Positions 27,313 through 35,416 of a stretch of DNA of 64,000 bases are shown piece after piece. The stretch is from Bog-366 sp963722555 (GTDB taxonomy: Bacteria > Acidobacteriota > Terriglobia > UBA7540), in the NCBI GenBank assembly GCA_963722555.1, contig CAVRNQ010000006.1:930001-994000 (forward strand). Direction: 5' to 3'. Numbering within the stretch: the stretch's first letter is position 1; every line of letters starts with the position of its first letter. Both the position numbers and the translations under genes were made by a program. The notes below the pieces were generated by a model that made no database searches, had not been told where the DNA came from, and worked only from the letters and a program-made list of their open reading frames with translations.

Positions 27313-28452
27313 ATGACTACGGAATGGTATGAGCACGTACGGAAAGCATACCGTTCGGCCATCGGCCGGTCCCGCCGTGAACTGATCACGCCGGCCTTGA
27401 TCATGGACCTCGACGTGGTCCGGCACAACATCAAGTTTATGACCGAACGCCTCTCCACGCTGAAGGCCAGGCTGCGGCCGCATGTGAAGTGCCAGAAGAA
27501 TACTGAACTGGCCCAGCTGCAAGTCGACGCAGGAGCCATCGGGGTCTGCACCGCCACGGTGTGGGAAGCCATCGTGATGGGCCGCGCGGGTATTAAAGAC
27601 GTTTTGATTGCGAATCAAGTGGGTGGGCGCGAGAAGATCGCCGCGCTGGCGCGGGAGGCGAAGCACGGTTACCTGACCGTAGCTGTTGACAACACGCAGA
27701 ACGCTCGAGATCTTTCCGCCGCCGTGCAGGGTGCAGGGGGCAAGTTGGAGGTGCTGATCGAGGTTGACGTCGGGATAGGCCGGGGCGGAGTCCGCTCGGC
27801 GGAGGAAGCTGTCACCCTGGCCCAACACCTGGCCAGGTTGCCGGGTCTCAGGCTGCGCGGCGTGCAAGGCTATGAAGGACATTGCATGCTGGAGCCGGAT
27901 CGGGCCGTCAGAATCCAAAAGGCTACCGCGGCCATGGATTACCTCGGGATGGTCATCGACAGCCTGTCGGCAGCAGGCTTTCAATGCGAGGTCGTATCGG
28001 CTGGAGGAACGGGCACCTACGACATTACGGGGAATGATCCAAGGGTCACGGAGATCCAGGCGGGATCCTACGTTTTCATGGACAACTTCCACGGCAGCCT
28101 GGTGCCGGGGTTTTCCAAAGCCCTGACGGTGCTGGGAACCGTCGTCATCCAGCATGGGAATACCCTTGTCCTGGATTCCGGGCGCAAATCGATCGGCATT
28201 GATTTCGTCCTTCCGACTATGGTGGATTACCCCTTCTACCAGGCGCGCTACTTTGCCGAGGAACACGCTTTGTTTGATGTGGACGAACGTTGTGGCCTGA
28301 AACTCGGCGACACAGTTGAATTGGTTCCGGGTTACGCTCCGACAACCGTAAATCTCTACGATGCCTACCACGTCGTCGAAAAGGATGTGGTAGTGGACAT
28401 TTGGCCAATTATCCCGCGTGGCCCTGGCCATGGCGGAATGCTGGCTGACTGA
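27313..28452 (+). CDS. D-threonine aldolase/D-serine dehydratase-family PLP enzyme lacking the usual metal site
   Basis: 379 residues from ATG 27313 (GGAGAG upstream; an in-frame ATG at 27259 overlaps the aldolase gene). An alanine-racemase-like barrel with the PLP lysine in RPHVK (Lys59) and GGTGTYDI. The C-terminal domain reads PGYAPTTVNLYD, so Tyr341 and Pro343 occupy the positions where D-threonine aldolases and D-serine dehydratases have the metal-binding His-x-Cys/Asp. It may therefore be a metal-independent aldolase, racemase or lyase. In this cluster it could consume the aldehyde made by the class II aldolase. Confidence 0.82.
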   Translation: MTTEWYEHVRKAYRSAIGRSRRELITPALIMDLDVVRHNIKFMTERLSTLKARLRPHVKCQKNTELAQLQVDAGAIGVCTATVWEAIVMGRAGIKDVLIANQVGGREKIAALAREAKHGYLTVAVDNTQNARDLSAAVQGAGGKLEVLIEVDVGIGRGGVRSAEEAVTLAQHLARLPGLRLRGVQGYEGHCMLEPDRAVRIQKATAAMDYLGMVIDSLSAAGFQCEVVSAGGTGTYDITGNDPRVTEIQAGSYVFMDNFHGSLVPGFSKALTVLGTVVIQHGNTLVLDSGRKSIGIDFVLPTMVDYPFYQARYFAEEHALFDVDERCGLKLGDTVELVPGYAPTTVNLYDAYHVVEKDVVVDIWPIIPRGPGHGGMLAD

Positions 28453-28479
28453 TGTCGCACCGTGAAAGGGTTCGAGACG

Positions 28480-29424
28480 ATGAAAACCACACCCCGTCCC
28501 GTATCGAAAGCGGAATTCGATAGACTCTTCCAGACGGTCTGCAATTGGGGGCGTTGGGGACCCGATGACGAAAGGGGCACGCTGAACTACGTCGCGGCGG
28601 AACACGTCCGGCGGGCGGCCGCCCTGGTTCGTTCCGGCCGATCCGTTTCCATGGCGGTTCCTATCAACACCACGGCCGGGCCCGACAATCCTCGCCCCGC
28701 AGTTCACTACATGGTCCACAACTATGACATCCACTCGGACCTCGGGGAGCCACAATTCTGTACCGATTTCCTAGCCACCGAGTTTCACGGTGATTGCCAC
28801 ACGCACATCGACGCGCTCTGCCATATTGCTTACCAGGGGAAGCTCTACAACGGGAAACCGGCCAGTGCGGTAACCTCGCACGGACCAACCCTCCAGGACA
28901 TTACCGCCTTTGCCCATGGCATCGTGGGCCGGGGCGTGTTGTTGGATATTCCCCGTCTCCGCGGCGTCAAATGGCTGGAACCTGGGGAAGCGGTCACGCG
29001 GGCGGAACTTGAAGCTGCGGAGAAAGCGCAAGGCGTGCGGCTCAGTGAAGGAGACATTTTCGTTTTCCGGACTGGCCACCACCGGAGACGGCTGGAATTG
29101 GGTCCCTGGAATAACGGTTATGACGGGGAAGGGAAGGCGGGGTTACACGTTGACACCATTCTTCTGCTGCACGAGCGAAAAGTGGCAGCATTTCTGCCGG
29201 ACGGTGACGGGGAGACGGTTCCCAGTAATGTCGAAGGGGTCGCTTATCCCATTCACGCGCTGCAAATCGCTGCCATGGGGATGATCTGCGCGGACAGTCT
29301 GCAATTCGAAGAACTGGTGAAAGTGTGCGAAGAAGAGAAGCGTTGGGAATTCCTGGTGGTGGCCGCGCCGTTGCGGCTGCCGCGCGGCACCGGTTCGCTG
29401 TTCAATCCGATTGCCATTCTTTAG
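28480..29424 (+). CDS. Cyclase-family metal hydrolase (kynurenine formamidase-like)
   Basis: 314 residues from ATG 28480, with AAAGGG 9 bases upstream (GTG 28462 is an alternative). The family metal motif HxTHxDxxxH is present as CHTHIDALCH (His107, His109, Asp111, His115). GVLLDIPRLRG and FVFRTGHH are typical later blocks. Members hydrolyse formamides, lactones or cyclic amides. A lactone or sugar-acid role is plausible in this cluster, but no substrate is shown. It follows the PLP enzyme gene by 27 bases. Confidence 0.88.
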   Translation: MKTTPRPVSKAEFDRLFQTVCNWGRWGPDDERGTLNYVAAEHVRRAAALVRSGRSVSMAVPINTTAGPDNPRPAVHYMVHNYDIHSDLGEPQFCTDFLATEFHGDCHTHIDALCHIAYQGKLYNGKPASAVTSHGPTLQDITAFAHGIVGRGVLLDIPRLRGVKWLEPGEAVTRAELEAAEKAQGVRLSEGDIFVFRTGHHRRRLELGPWNNGYDGEGKAGLHVDTILLLHERKVAAFLPDGDGETVPSNVEGVAYPIHALQIAAMGMICADSLQFEELVKVCEEEKRWEFLVVAAPLRLPRGTGSLFNPIAIL

Positions 29425-29450
29425 GAGATTTCTGAAAGACTTTCCGACGT

Positions 29451-29550
29451 TGTCATTCTGAGCGAAGCGAAGAATCTCCTTTTGTGGAAAGGACCTAGGA
29501 GATTCTTCCTTCGCTATGCTCAGGACCGCCTTTGGCTCCTCAGAATGACA
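29451..29550. repeat. 100-bp REP/MITE-like palindrome
   Basis: TGTCATTCTG (29451-29460) and CAGAATGACA (29541-29550) are perfect ends. Internal arms GAAGCGAAGAATCTCC and GGAGATTCTTCCTTCGC form a second inverted pair. It lies between the cyclase and isomerase genes, where it may act as an RNA stem. Confidence 0.75.
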
Positions 29551-29621
29551 GACTGAGCGAGTTTTTCAACATACGGTTAGATGCCCGAGGCGGGAGAGTA
29601 GAAGGAAAGGAGCGAGAGTCC

Positions 29622-30542
29622 ATGAAACTACATCTTGGAATCAACAACATCTATGCGGCTAAGCGCTGGCCTGAACCCGATGAGTGGGGTAAGCAGGTCA
29701 CCCAACGCTGGGGACTTAAGTATGTTCAGTTCTGCTTTGACCTCCTGGATCCACGGAGCACGCCGGAAGCCAGAAAAGCCATGGCGGGCAAAGTCCGGGA
29801 GGCGGCGGCGAAATACGGTTTTGAAATCCATAGCGTCTTCATCGGGGCGGCAGCCTACACGTACAATCTGCTGCTCCATCCTTTCGCGGAACTCCGCAAG
29901 GACGCCTTGGAATGGTGCCGGCTGGCCGCGATTACGGCCGCGGAGCTGGGAGCTCAAGGTGTGGGAGGACCTATTGCGGCGGCCAGCATGAGGGACTATC
30001 GGGATCCGGGTAAACGGGAATTTCTGCGCGACGCATTCGTGGAGGGAATGCAAGCCTGGGCCCGCTACGCGGCGGATCAAGGCTTGAAATTCGTTTGCTG
30101 GGAGCCCGCGCCGATCGGCCGGGAGATGCTGATTCGCTTGGATGAGGCCAAGGATCTCTACGAGCGCTTGAACCAGAATGTGCCGATCCCCATTCACTTC
30201 CTGCTCGACGTGGGGCACCAGTGCAGCTACGAAGCGACCGGAAAGGATCGGGACACCTACCTCTGGCTGAGGGAACTGGGGAAGATCTCCCCCTTGCTCC
30301 ATCTCCAGCAAATGGACGGTGTATGGGACAGGCACTGGAGTTTCACCAAGGCCCACAACGCGGAGGGCGTCGTCCAAATGGACAAGGTCGTGAAGGCCCT
30401 GGAAGAATCCGGAGCCGAAGAAGTCTATCTTTTCCCGGAGCTGATTCACCCCTTCGAATTTCCGGAAGACAAACTGTTGGAAGAACTGGACGAGTCTTAC
30501 GAGTACCTGAAACAGTACGTGCGCGAGCCGGCTCATGCGTGA
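29622..30542 (+). CDS. Sugar (phosphate) isomerase/epimerase-like TIM-barrel protein
   Basis: 306 residues from ATG 29622, with GGAAAGGAG upstream. An AP-endonuclease-2-type barrel without leader: metal-site candidates are in KFVCWEPAPIGREM, FLLDVGHQCSY, HLQQMDG and LFPELIHPFEF. Members isomerise aldoses and ketoses such as apiose, tagatose or hydroxypyruvate derivatives. With the FGGY kinase and class II aldolase it completes an isomerase-kinase-aldolase set. The substrate is not determined. Confidence 0.85.
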   Translation: MKLHLGINNIYAAKRWPEPDEWGKQVTQRWGLKYVQFCFDLLDPRSTPEARKAMAGKVREAAAKYGFEIHSVFIGAAAYTYNLLLHPFAELRKDALEWCRLAAITAAELGAQGVGGPIAAASMRDYRDPGKREFLRDAFVEGMQAWARYAADQGLKFVCWEPAPIGREMLIRLDEAKDLYERLNQNVPIPIHFLLDVGHQCSYEATGKDRDTYLWLRELGKISPLLHLQQMDGVWDRHWSFTKAHNAEGVVQMDKVVKALEESGAEEVYLFPELIHPFEFPEDKLLEELDESYEYLKQYVREPAHA

Positions 30543-30778
30543 GGCGCCGGCGGGGCTAAGAGGCCGAAAATAACCAGGGACGCGGCGGCATAACCGGGAG
30601 GTCCAATACGGATGCCGGTAGTGCCTGACCCGCTCCGCGTGGGAGCGCTGGGCTGGACGCGGCACCTTTCTTGGGTTGCGTGTGCTGCCGCGAGCGGACT
30701 CCGCGTCGGACCACAACGTCCCGCCTTCGGCCTCTGCACACGCGGCTCTGATGAGGGATGGGAGGAGGCACTGCAACC
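30543..30778. other. Intergenic stretch before dhaK
   Basis: 236 G+C-rich bases with several short inverted runs (for example GCTCCGCGTGGGAGC) but no gene, dispersed repeat or clear promoter. Confidence 0.4.
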
Positions 30779-31780
30779 GTGAAGAAGCTCATCAATGATC
30801 CCAATGCGGTGGCTGCGCAAGCCATCGAAGGCTTGGCTCTCGCCTATCCCCAATACTTGCGGAAGCTGGATGGCCTCCTGGCGGTTGTTCGGCGGGATGC
30901 TCCTGTGGCCGGCAAGGTGGCGGTCCTGACCGGTGGAGGTAGTGGCCACGAGCCCATGTTTGCCGGCTTCGTCGGACGCGGCTGGGCGGATGGTAGCGTG
31001 GCGGGAAACGTCTTCACTTCGCCCCCTCCCCAACCTATTTATGAAACAGCTAAGGCCATTCAGGCGGGCGCGGGTGTGTTGTTTATGTACGGAAACTACT
31101 CCGGCGACGTTCTGAATTTTGACACCGCGGCGGAAATGCTGGCCCAAGAGGGAATTCACGTCGCAACGGTGCGCATCTCGGACGATGTCGCCTCAGCTCC
31201 TCCCGAGAGCCGGGGGGAACGTCGCGGGATCGCCGGCGACTTCCTCGTCATCAAGGTGGCCACGGCGAGGGCGGAAGAACGCGTCGGGCTGGCCCAAGTT
31301 ACCTCGGCAGCGGAAAAAGCCAATGATGCCGCGCGCAGCATGGGCGTGGCGTTGACCTCGTGCGTCATCCCAGCCTCGGGGCGTCCCATCTTTGACATCT
31401 CTGAGCAGGAAATGGAGATTGGCATGGGGCTGCACGGGGAGCCGGGTGTTCAGCGGGGCCCGATGATTTCGGCTGACCTCTTGGCCGAGAACATGGTGGG
31501 TCGAATCCTGGCCGACCTGCCGGCCCAAGCGGGAGACGAAGTAGCTGTTCTTGTAAACGGGCTGGGCGCAACACCACTTTCGGAGCTCTTCATCATGTTT
31601 CGCGCTGCCCACCGCTGCCTCCAGGATGCCGGCCTCACCATTTGGCGGTCCTACGTGGGGAATTTCGCCAGTTCTCTCGAAATGGCAGGATGTTCGTTTA
31701 CGATCATGCGACTGGATTCCGAGCTGAAACGCCTCCTGGCAGCTCCCGCGGAGTCCCCCGCTTTCGTTCAGGTAGGATGA
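30779..31780 (+). CDS. dhaK: Dihydroxyacetone kinase subunit DhaK
   Basis: 333 residues from GTG 30779, which matches the family length and has GGAGGAGG about 10 bases upstream; ATG 30758 would add seven residues. LTGGGSGHEPMFAGFVGRG and GNVFTSPPP are signature blocks. His219 in GLHGEPG is the residue that binds dihydroxyacetone as a hemiaminal. Together with DhaL it phosphorylates dihydroxyacetone or a related ketose such as erythrulose. Its stop TGA touches the dhaL ATG directly. Confidence 0.95.
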   Translation: MKKLINDPNAVAAQAIEGLALAYPQYLRKLDGLLAVVRRDAPVAGKVAVLTGGGSGHEPMFAGFVGRGWADGSVAGNVFTSPPPQPIYETAKAIQAGAGVLFMYGNYSGDVLNFDTAAEMLAQEGIHVATVRISDDVASAPPESRGERRGIAGDFLVIKVATARAEERVGLAQVTSAAEKANDAARSMGVALTSCVIPASGRPIFDISEQEMEIGMGLHGEPGVQRGPMISADLLAENMVGRILADLPAQAGDEVAVLVNGLGATPLSELFIMFRAAHRCLQDAGLTIWRSYVGNFASSLEMAGCSFTIMRLDSELKRLLAAPAESPAFVQVG

Positions 31781-32440
31781 ATGTTGCGCACCAGCCTGAC
31801 GGCCCGTGACCTCCGCCACATGCTGGCCTTCGTCGCCGAGACGATAGGCAGGGAGGAGGCGTACCTCAACTCCCTGGACGCTGCGATCGGCGACGGTGAC
31901 CACGGCATCACCATGCGCGTCGGCTTCAACGCCGTGAGTTGCAAGGTCAGCAGTCTCCCCGACGATGTGGGAATTGACACCGTGCTGAGAGAAGCCGGAC
32001 TTGCCTTCATGGGCGCGACCGGTGGCGCCATCGGTGTCCTGTTAGGGAGAATGTTCATGGCGGCGGGACTTGCCTTGAAGGGGAATCAGGAAATCGGCCC
32101 GGCGGATTTCCGAACCCTTCTCGGCTCAATGGAGACAGCGCTTGCCAGCGCCGGCAAGGCGAAGCCCGGTGACAAGACCATCCTGGACGCAGTGCACGGG
32201 GCCAACCAAGCTCTTATTACCTCGGGGGACCTTGAACAGGATCTTTCCGCAACGCTCACCCTGGCTGGCGATGCCGCCCAGCGCTCTGCCGAGAGCACGG
32301 CGCAAATGCTGGCTCGAATCGGCCGCGCCAGCCGGTTAGGGGATCGAGTGCTAGGTCATCCGGATCCGGGGGCGGTTTCCTTCTCGATCATCCTGCGTGC
32401 CATGGCGGAATGGCTGCGCGGGCGCGAAGCACGGGAATAA
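31781..32440 (+). CDS. dhaL: Dihydroxyacetone kinase subunit DhaL
   Basis: 219 residues. The nucleotide and Mg-binding loop LDAAIGDGDHGITM holds Asp33, Asp38 and Asp40, and GATGGAIGVLLGRMF is the phosphate-binding turn. It binds ADP/ATP and pairs with DhaK. No dhaM (phosphotransferase partner) is in the window, so either ATP exchange is used or DhaM is elsewhere. Translation is probably coupled, since its ATG follows the dhaK stop without a gap. It ends the catabolic cluster. Confidence 0.95.
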   Translation: MLRTSLTARDLRHMLAFVAETIGREEAYLNSLDAAIGDGDHGITMRVGFNAVSCKVSSLPDDVGIDTVLREAGLAFMGATGGAIGVLLGRMFMAAGLALKGNQEIGPADFRTLLGSMETALASAGKAKPGDKTILDAVHGANQALITSGDLEQDLSATLTLAGDAAQRSAESTAQMLARIGRASRLGDRVLGHPDPGAVSFSIILRAMAEWLRGREARE

Positions 32441-32461
32441 TCAGGAAGACCTTGTAACGGT

Positions 32462-32693
32462 GGGGCTTTACAGGCTGCGGAAAAACCCGTCGGGACTGTC
32501 ATTCTGAGGAGCCGCAGGCGGTCCTGAGTGAAACGAAGGAAGAATCTCGTACTGCCATGAAAATACGCAGAGCGAGATTCCTCGCGCAGTTTATCCTGAG
32601 CGGGCAGAGCGAGATTCTTCGCTTCGCTCAGAATGACAGCGAAGGACTCCGAATGACAGCGGGGAAGCGTTTTTCCGCAGCCTGTAAAGCCCC
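32462..32693. mobile_element. 232-bp MITE-like element with perfect 24-base terminal inverted repeats
   Basis: The 24 bases at 32462-32485 (GGGGCTTTACAGGC...) are exactly complementary to 32670-32693 (...GCCTGTAAAGCCCC). The interior carries three modules of the CATTCTGAG/CGAAGCGAAGAATCTCG family. It begins 21 bases after the dhaL stop. No transposase frame is present and no target duplication is clear. Confidence 0.82.
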
Positions 32694-32760
32694 GCCCTTC
32701 CAATTCCGTGGTGAGAAATCCGGCTCAGGGCTCCCGAACCCTCTCGACCCACTCATTCCA

Positions 32761-34140
32761 CTATGACTCACTGAAGTCAATCATCGACGGACGGTTTCGG
32801 AAACCACGCGTGCGGATGGCGCTGTGCGTCAGGCCGATGGCGAACCAGATTCCTCCTGCAATTTTGGCTGGTGCTGCCAGCCCCAACCAGATCATCAAGC
32901 AAAACAACGCGCCCAGCCCCGGCACCAGGGCATCGGTGAGGAAATTCTTCTTTCGTCCGGGTTGGCCGGTTACGTAGAACTGCCAAACGGTGGCGACGTT
33001 CACACCGATAAATCCCAGGAAGGCGCCAAAGTTCAGGATTTCCGCCGTGAGTTCGTAGCTCATAAACTGCGCGCCCACGAAGGCCAAGACGCCAATGATC
33101 CAAATATTCCGCGTGGGGGTATTCCGCTTGGGATCAAGGTAGGAGAAGATTCGGCGCGGCAGCGCCCCATCGCGGCCCATGCCGAATAGCAACCGCGCGG
33201 CGCCCACCTGTCCCGTGAGGCCCGCGCCAATGTTGGCGATGACGAGTAGAATTGCCATCGCCTGGAAGAGACCCGCCCCACCCACCCGGCGGGTCACATC
33301 CATGAATGCGGTTTCGATATTGCGAAAGGTGGAGTAGTCCGGCCAGGCGATTTGGGCAAGATAGACCAGCAAGCCCCCAAAGACTCCCGTAAAGGCGCAG
33401 ACCAGAACCGTGGCCCGAAGGACGTTCTGCCGGGGATTGTGGACGTCTTCCGCCAGCGTCGTGACACTATCAAAGCCCAGATACGTCAGGGCGGCGAACG
33501 AAGTAGCCGTGGCCAGCGAGCCGACGCGGAACGTCTGGGGGTTGTAGAACGGCATCACGGTGAACAACCCGCCCCACCCCTGCTGCCCGATAATGTACCG
33601 AATGGAAAGAAGGATAAAGGCTATCAGGACGAGGAACATGAAACTGACCATGACCTGGTTGGCGCGTGCCGTCGAACGAATCCCCCGCAGGTTCAGATAG
33701 GTGATGGCGCCCGCAATGAGCGCCGACCAGAATACGAAGGGGACCTGCGGGAACAGCCGCTGGATCGACAAGGAGCCGTAAATCACACAGAATAGGGGAA
33801 TCACGACGTAATCCAGCAGCATCGCCCAACCCGCCAGGAAGCCCAGGTGCGGGTTGAGCCCGCGCCCCACGTAGGTGTATGCCGAACCTGCGGCCGGGTA
33901 GAGGGCCGCCATCCGGCCGTAACTGAACCCGGTAAGGACCATGGCCACCATGGCGACCAGGATGGTATCGACGGCATGGCCCTTCGACATCACCAGCGCC
34001 AGCCCGAAGACCGTCACCGGAGCGCTGGGCGTGACCGCCACGATTCCATAGAGGATCAAATCCCAAAGGCTCAGCACGCGGCGGAGGCGTGGGAGGTCAG
34101 CGGGAGAGGCAGGCGGCAAGTGCTTGTCGGGAGCGGCCAC
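32761..34140 (-). CDS. APC-superfamily amino acid permease
   Basis: 459 residues with about twelve transmembrane helices. The N-terminal SLWDLILYGIVAVTPSAPVTVFG and TAYPAAGSAYTYVGRG-like block (residues about 80-93) are typical of the amino acid-polyamine-organocation family. It imports amino acids or amines; substrate unknown. The start is GTG 34140 with AAGGA 6 bases upstream. It converges on the DhaKL cluster and lies downstream of the SDR gene on the same strand. Confidence 0.88.
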   Translation of the reverse strand: MAAPDKHLPPASPADLPRLRRVLSLWDLILYGIVAVTPSAPVTVFGLALVMSKGHAVDTILVAMVAMVLTGFSYGRMAALYPAAGSAYTYVGRGLNPHLGFLAGWAMLLDYVVIPLFCVIYGSLSIQRLFPQVPFVFWSALIAGAITYLNLRGIRSTARANQVMVSFMFLVLIAFILLSIRYIIGQQGWGGLFTVMPFYNPQTFRVGSLATATSFAALTYLGFDSVTTLAEDVHNPRQNVLRATVLVCAFTGVFGGLLVYLAQIAWPDYSTFRNIETAFMDVTRRVGGAGLFQAMAILLVIANIGAGLTGQVGAARLLFGMGRDGALPRRIFSYLDPKRNTPTRNIWIIGVLAFVGAQFMSYELTAEILNFGAFLGFIGVNVATVWQFYVTGQPGRKKNFLTDALVPGLGALFCLMIWLGLAAPAKIAGGIWFAIGLTHSAIRTRGFRNRPSMIDFSES

Positions 34141-34308
34141 GATGGATCCTTAGTCGTGCTTGATATCGACGGGCCCTTCGGGCGCCGATTGGCGCGGCTC
34201 GGGCGCACCTCGCGCCGGAAACGGTTGTGATGGCCAGCCGCGGAAGCACAAGAGGATCTGCAGTGGTTCCCTTGGGGTGGCCAGAAAGCATGCGGCGCGG
34301 CGCCCACC

Positions 34309-35094
34309 TCAGGCGAGTTGGCCGCCATCCACAAACAACAAAACGCCATTCACATAATCCGCATCCCGCGAGGCGAGAAAGGTTGCTGGTCCGGCAACGT
34401 CTTCGGGTTCGCCAATTCGTCCCAGGGGGATAAGATCCTTGTATTTGGCGGCAAACCCCGGGTGGTCAAGAACCCAATCCGACAGGCGAGTGCGGATGAA
34501 TCCCGGGCCCAGAGCATTGGAGTTAATGCCGTAGCGGCCGAACTCCCGCGCCAAGGTCTTGGCCAGCAAGAACACACCGGCTTTCGAAATATTGTAAGGG
34601 GCCAATTCCGCCTCGGCGTCCCAACTGTTGGTGGATGCCATGAACACCATCTTGCCACGCCGCTGTTTGATCATGTGCGGCAAAACGGCCCGCGCCACCA
34701 GGAAGGAACCTTTGACATTCGTGTCCAGGGTCCAGTCGTAGTGCTCCGTGGAGGTTTTCAGGAAAGGAGCAGGTTTGGCGACGCCTGCGATCTGCATCAA
34801 CACGTCGATGCGCTCATATCGCCGGATCACACTCGACACCATCCGGTTGACCTGAGGTTCTCTGCGCACGTCGCAGACTATCGTCCGGACTTCGCCTTTG
34901 TCCTGCGTGATTTCCGGCGCGGTCTGGAGGAGCATCTTCCGATCCATGTCGGCAATGACCACCTGTGCTCCTTCGCGGGCAAGCCGGACCGCAATAGCTT
35001 TGCCGATGCCCCGAGCCCCGCCGACCACCAGGGCAACCTGCTCGCGGAAACGGTCAGGTATGAAATCAGCATGTGCTTTAATCGTCGGGCGCAT
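34309..35094 (-). CDS. Short-chain dehydrogenase/reductase
   Basis: 261 residues. Cofactor motif VVGGARGIGKA (a VGG variant of TGxxxGxG), catalytic Ser in FMASTNS and YxxxK as YNISK; the C-terminal PGFIRT and FVDGGQL are the usual ending. It oxidises or reduces a sugar, polyol or ketone with NAD(P)H. Asp in VVIADMDR after strand 2 favours NAD. It diverges from the Gfo/Idh gene at 35417 across a 322-base region carrying promoter-like element A. Confidence 0.9.
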   Translation of the reverse strand: MRPTIKAHADFIPDRFREQVALVVGGARGIGKAIAVRLAREGAQVVIADMDRKMLLQTAPEITQDKGEVRTIVCDVRREPQVNRMVSSVIRRYERIDVLMQIAGVAKPAPFLKTSTEHYDWTLDTNVKGSFLVARAVLPHMIKQRRGKMVFMASTNSWDAEAELAPYNISKAGVFLLAKTLAREFGRYGINSNALGPGFIRTRLSDWVLDHPGFAAKYKDLIPLGRIGEPEDVAGPATFLASRDADYVNGVLLFVDGGQLA

Positions 35095-35195
35095 CGCATC
35101 TCGTTTCCAGAGGATGTCTCCTCTTGCAAAACTGGGCGCGAGTATAGTGGGACGGCTTTGGTGGCGTCAACAATTTCTACTCCCTAACTCGCCAT

Positions 35196-35234
35196 GATAT
35201 TTTTCCAACAAGAAATGTGGAATTCCTTATAGAT
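35196..35234 (+). promoter_or_regulatory. Promoter-like element A (shared with 24898 and 37867)
   Basis: GATATTTTT at 35196, CAACAA at 35206-35211, AATTC at 35221 and TTATAG at 35227-35232. The 21-base CAACAA-to-TTATAG spacing is the same as in the two other copies. It points to the Gfo/Idh gene, 185 bases beyond the -10. The surrounding 35095-35416 region holds no gene. Confidence 0.5.
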
Positions 35235-35416
35235 CAGTGTCCTCAACAGAGGTAGAAGACTCGAAATGTCGAGGACGAGCAGCGATGGGGAATCCGGCCC
35301 ACGAAAGGAACGAAAGCGGACTGACCGACCGCGGGCGGTGAAAGGAGCCTGACCTCCAAGCCAAGGCTGGGGGCGGGGAAAAGTGGGGACGAGACGAAAG
35401 CCGGGGGGGGCTGTTC

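Noticed and set aside
27154..28755. A 533-codon open frame on the minus strand
   Set aside because: It lies antisense to the PLP-enzyme and cyclase genes, has no family pattern or ribosome binding site, and is a by-product of high third-position G+C.
30779..32440. Phosphotransferase-dependent dihydroxyacetone kinase system
   Set aside because: No dhaM or other phosphotransferase gene is in the window, so the phosphoryl donor cannot be assigned.
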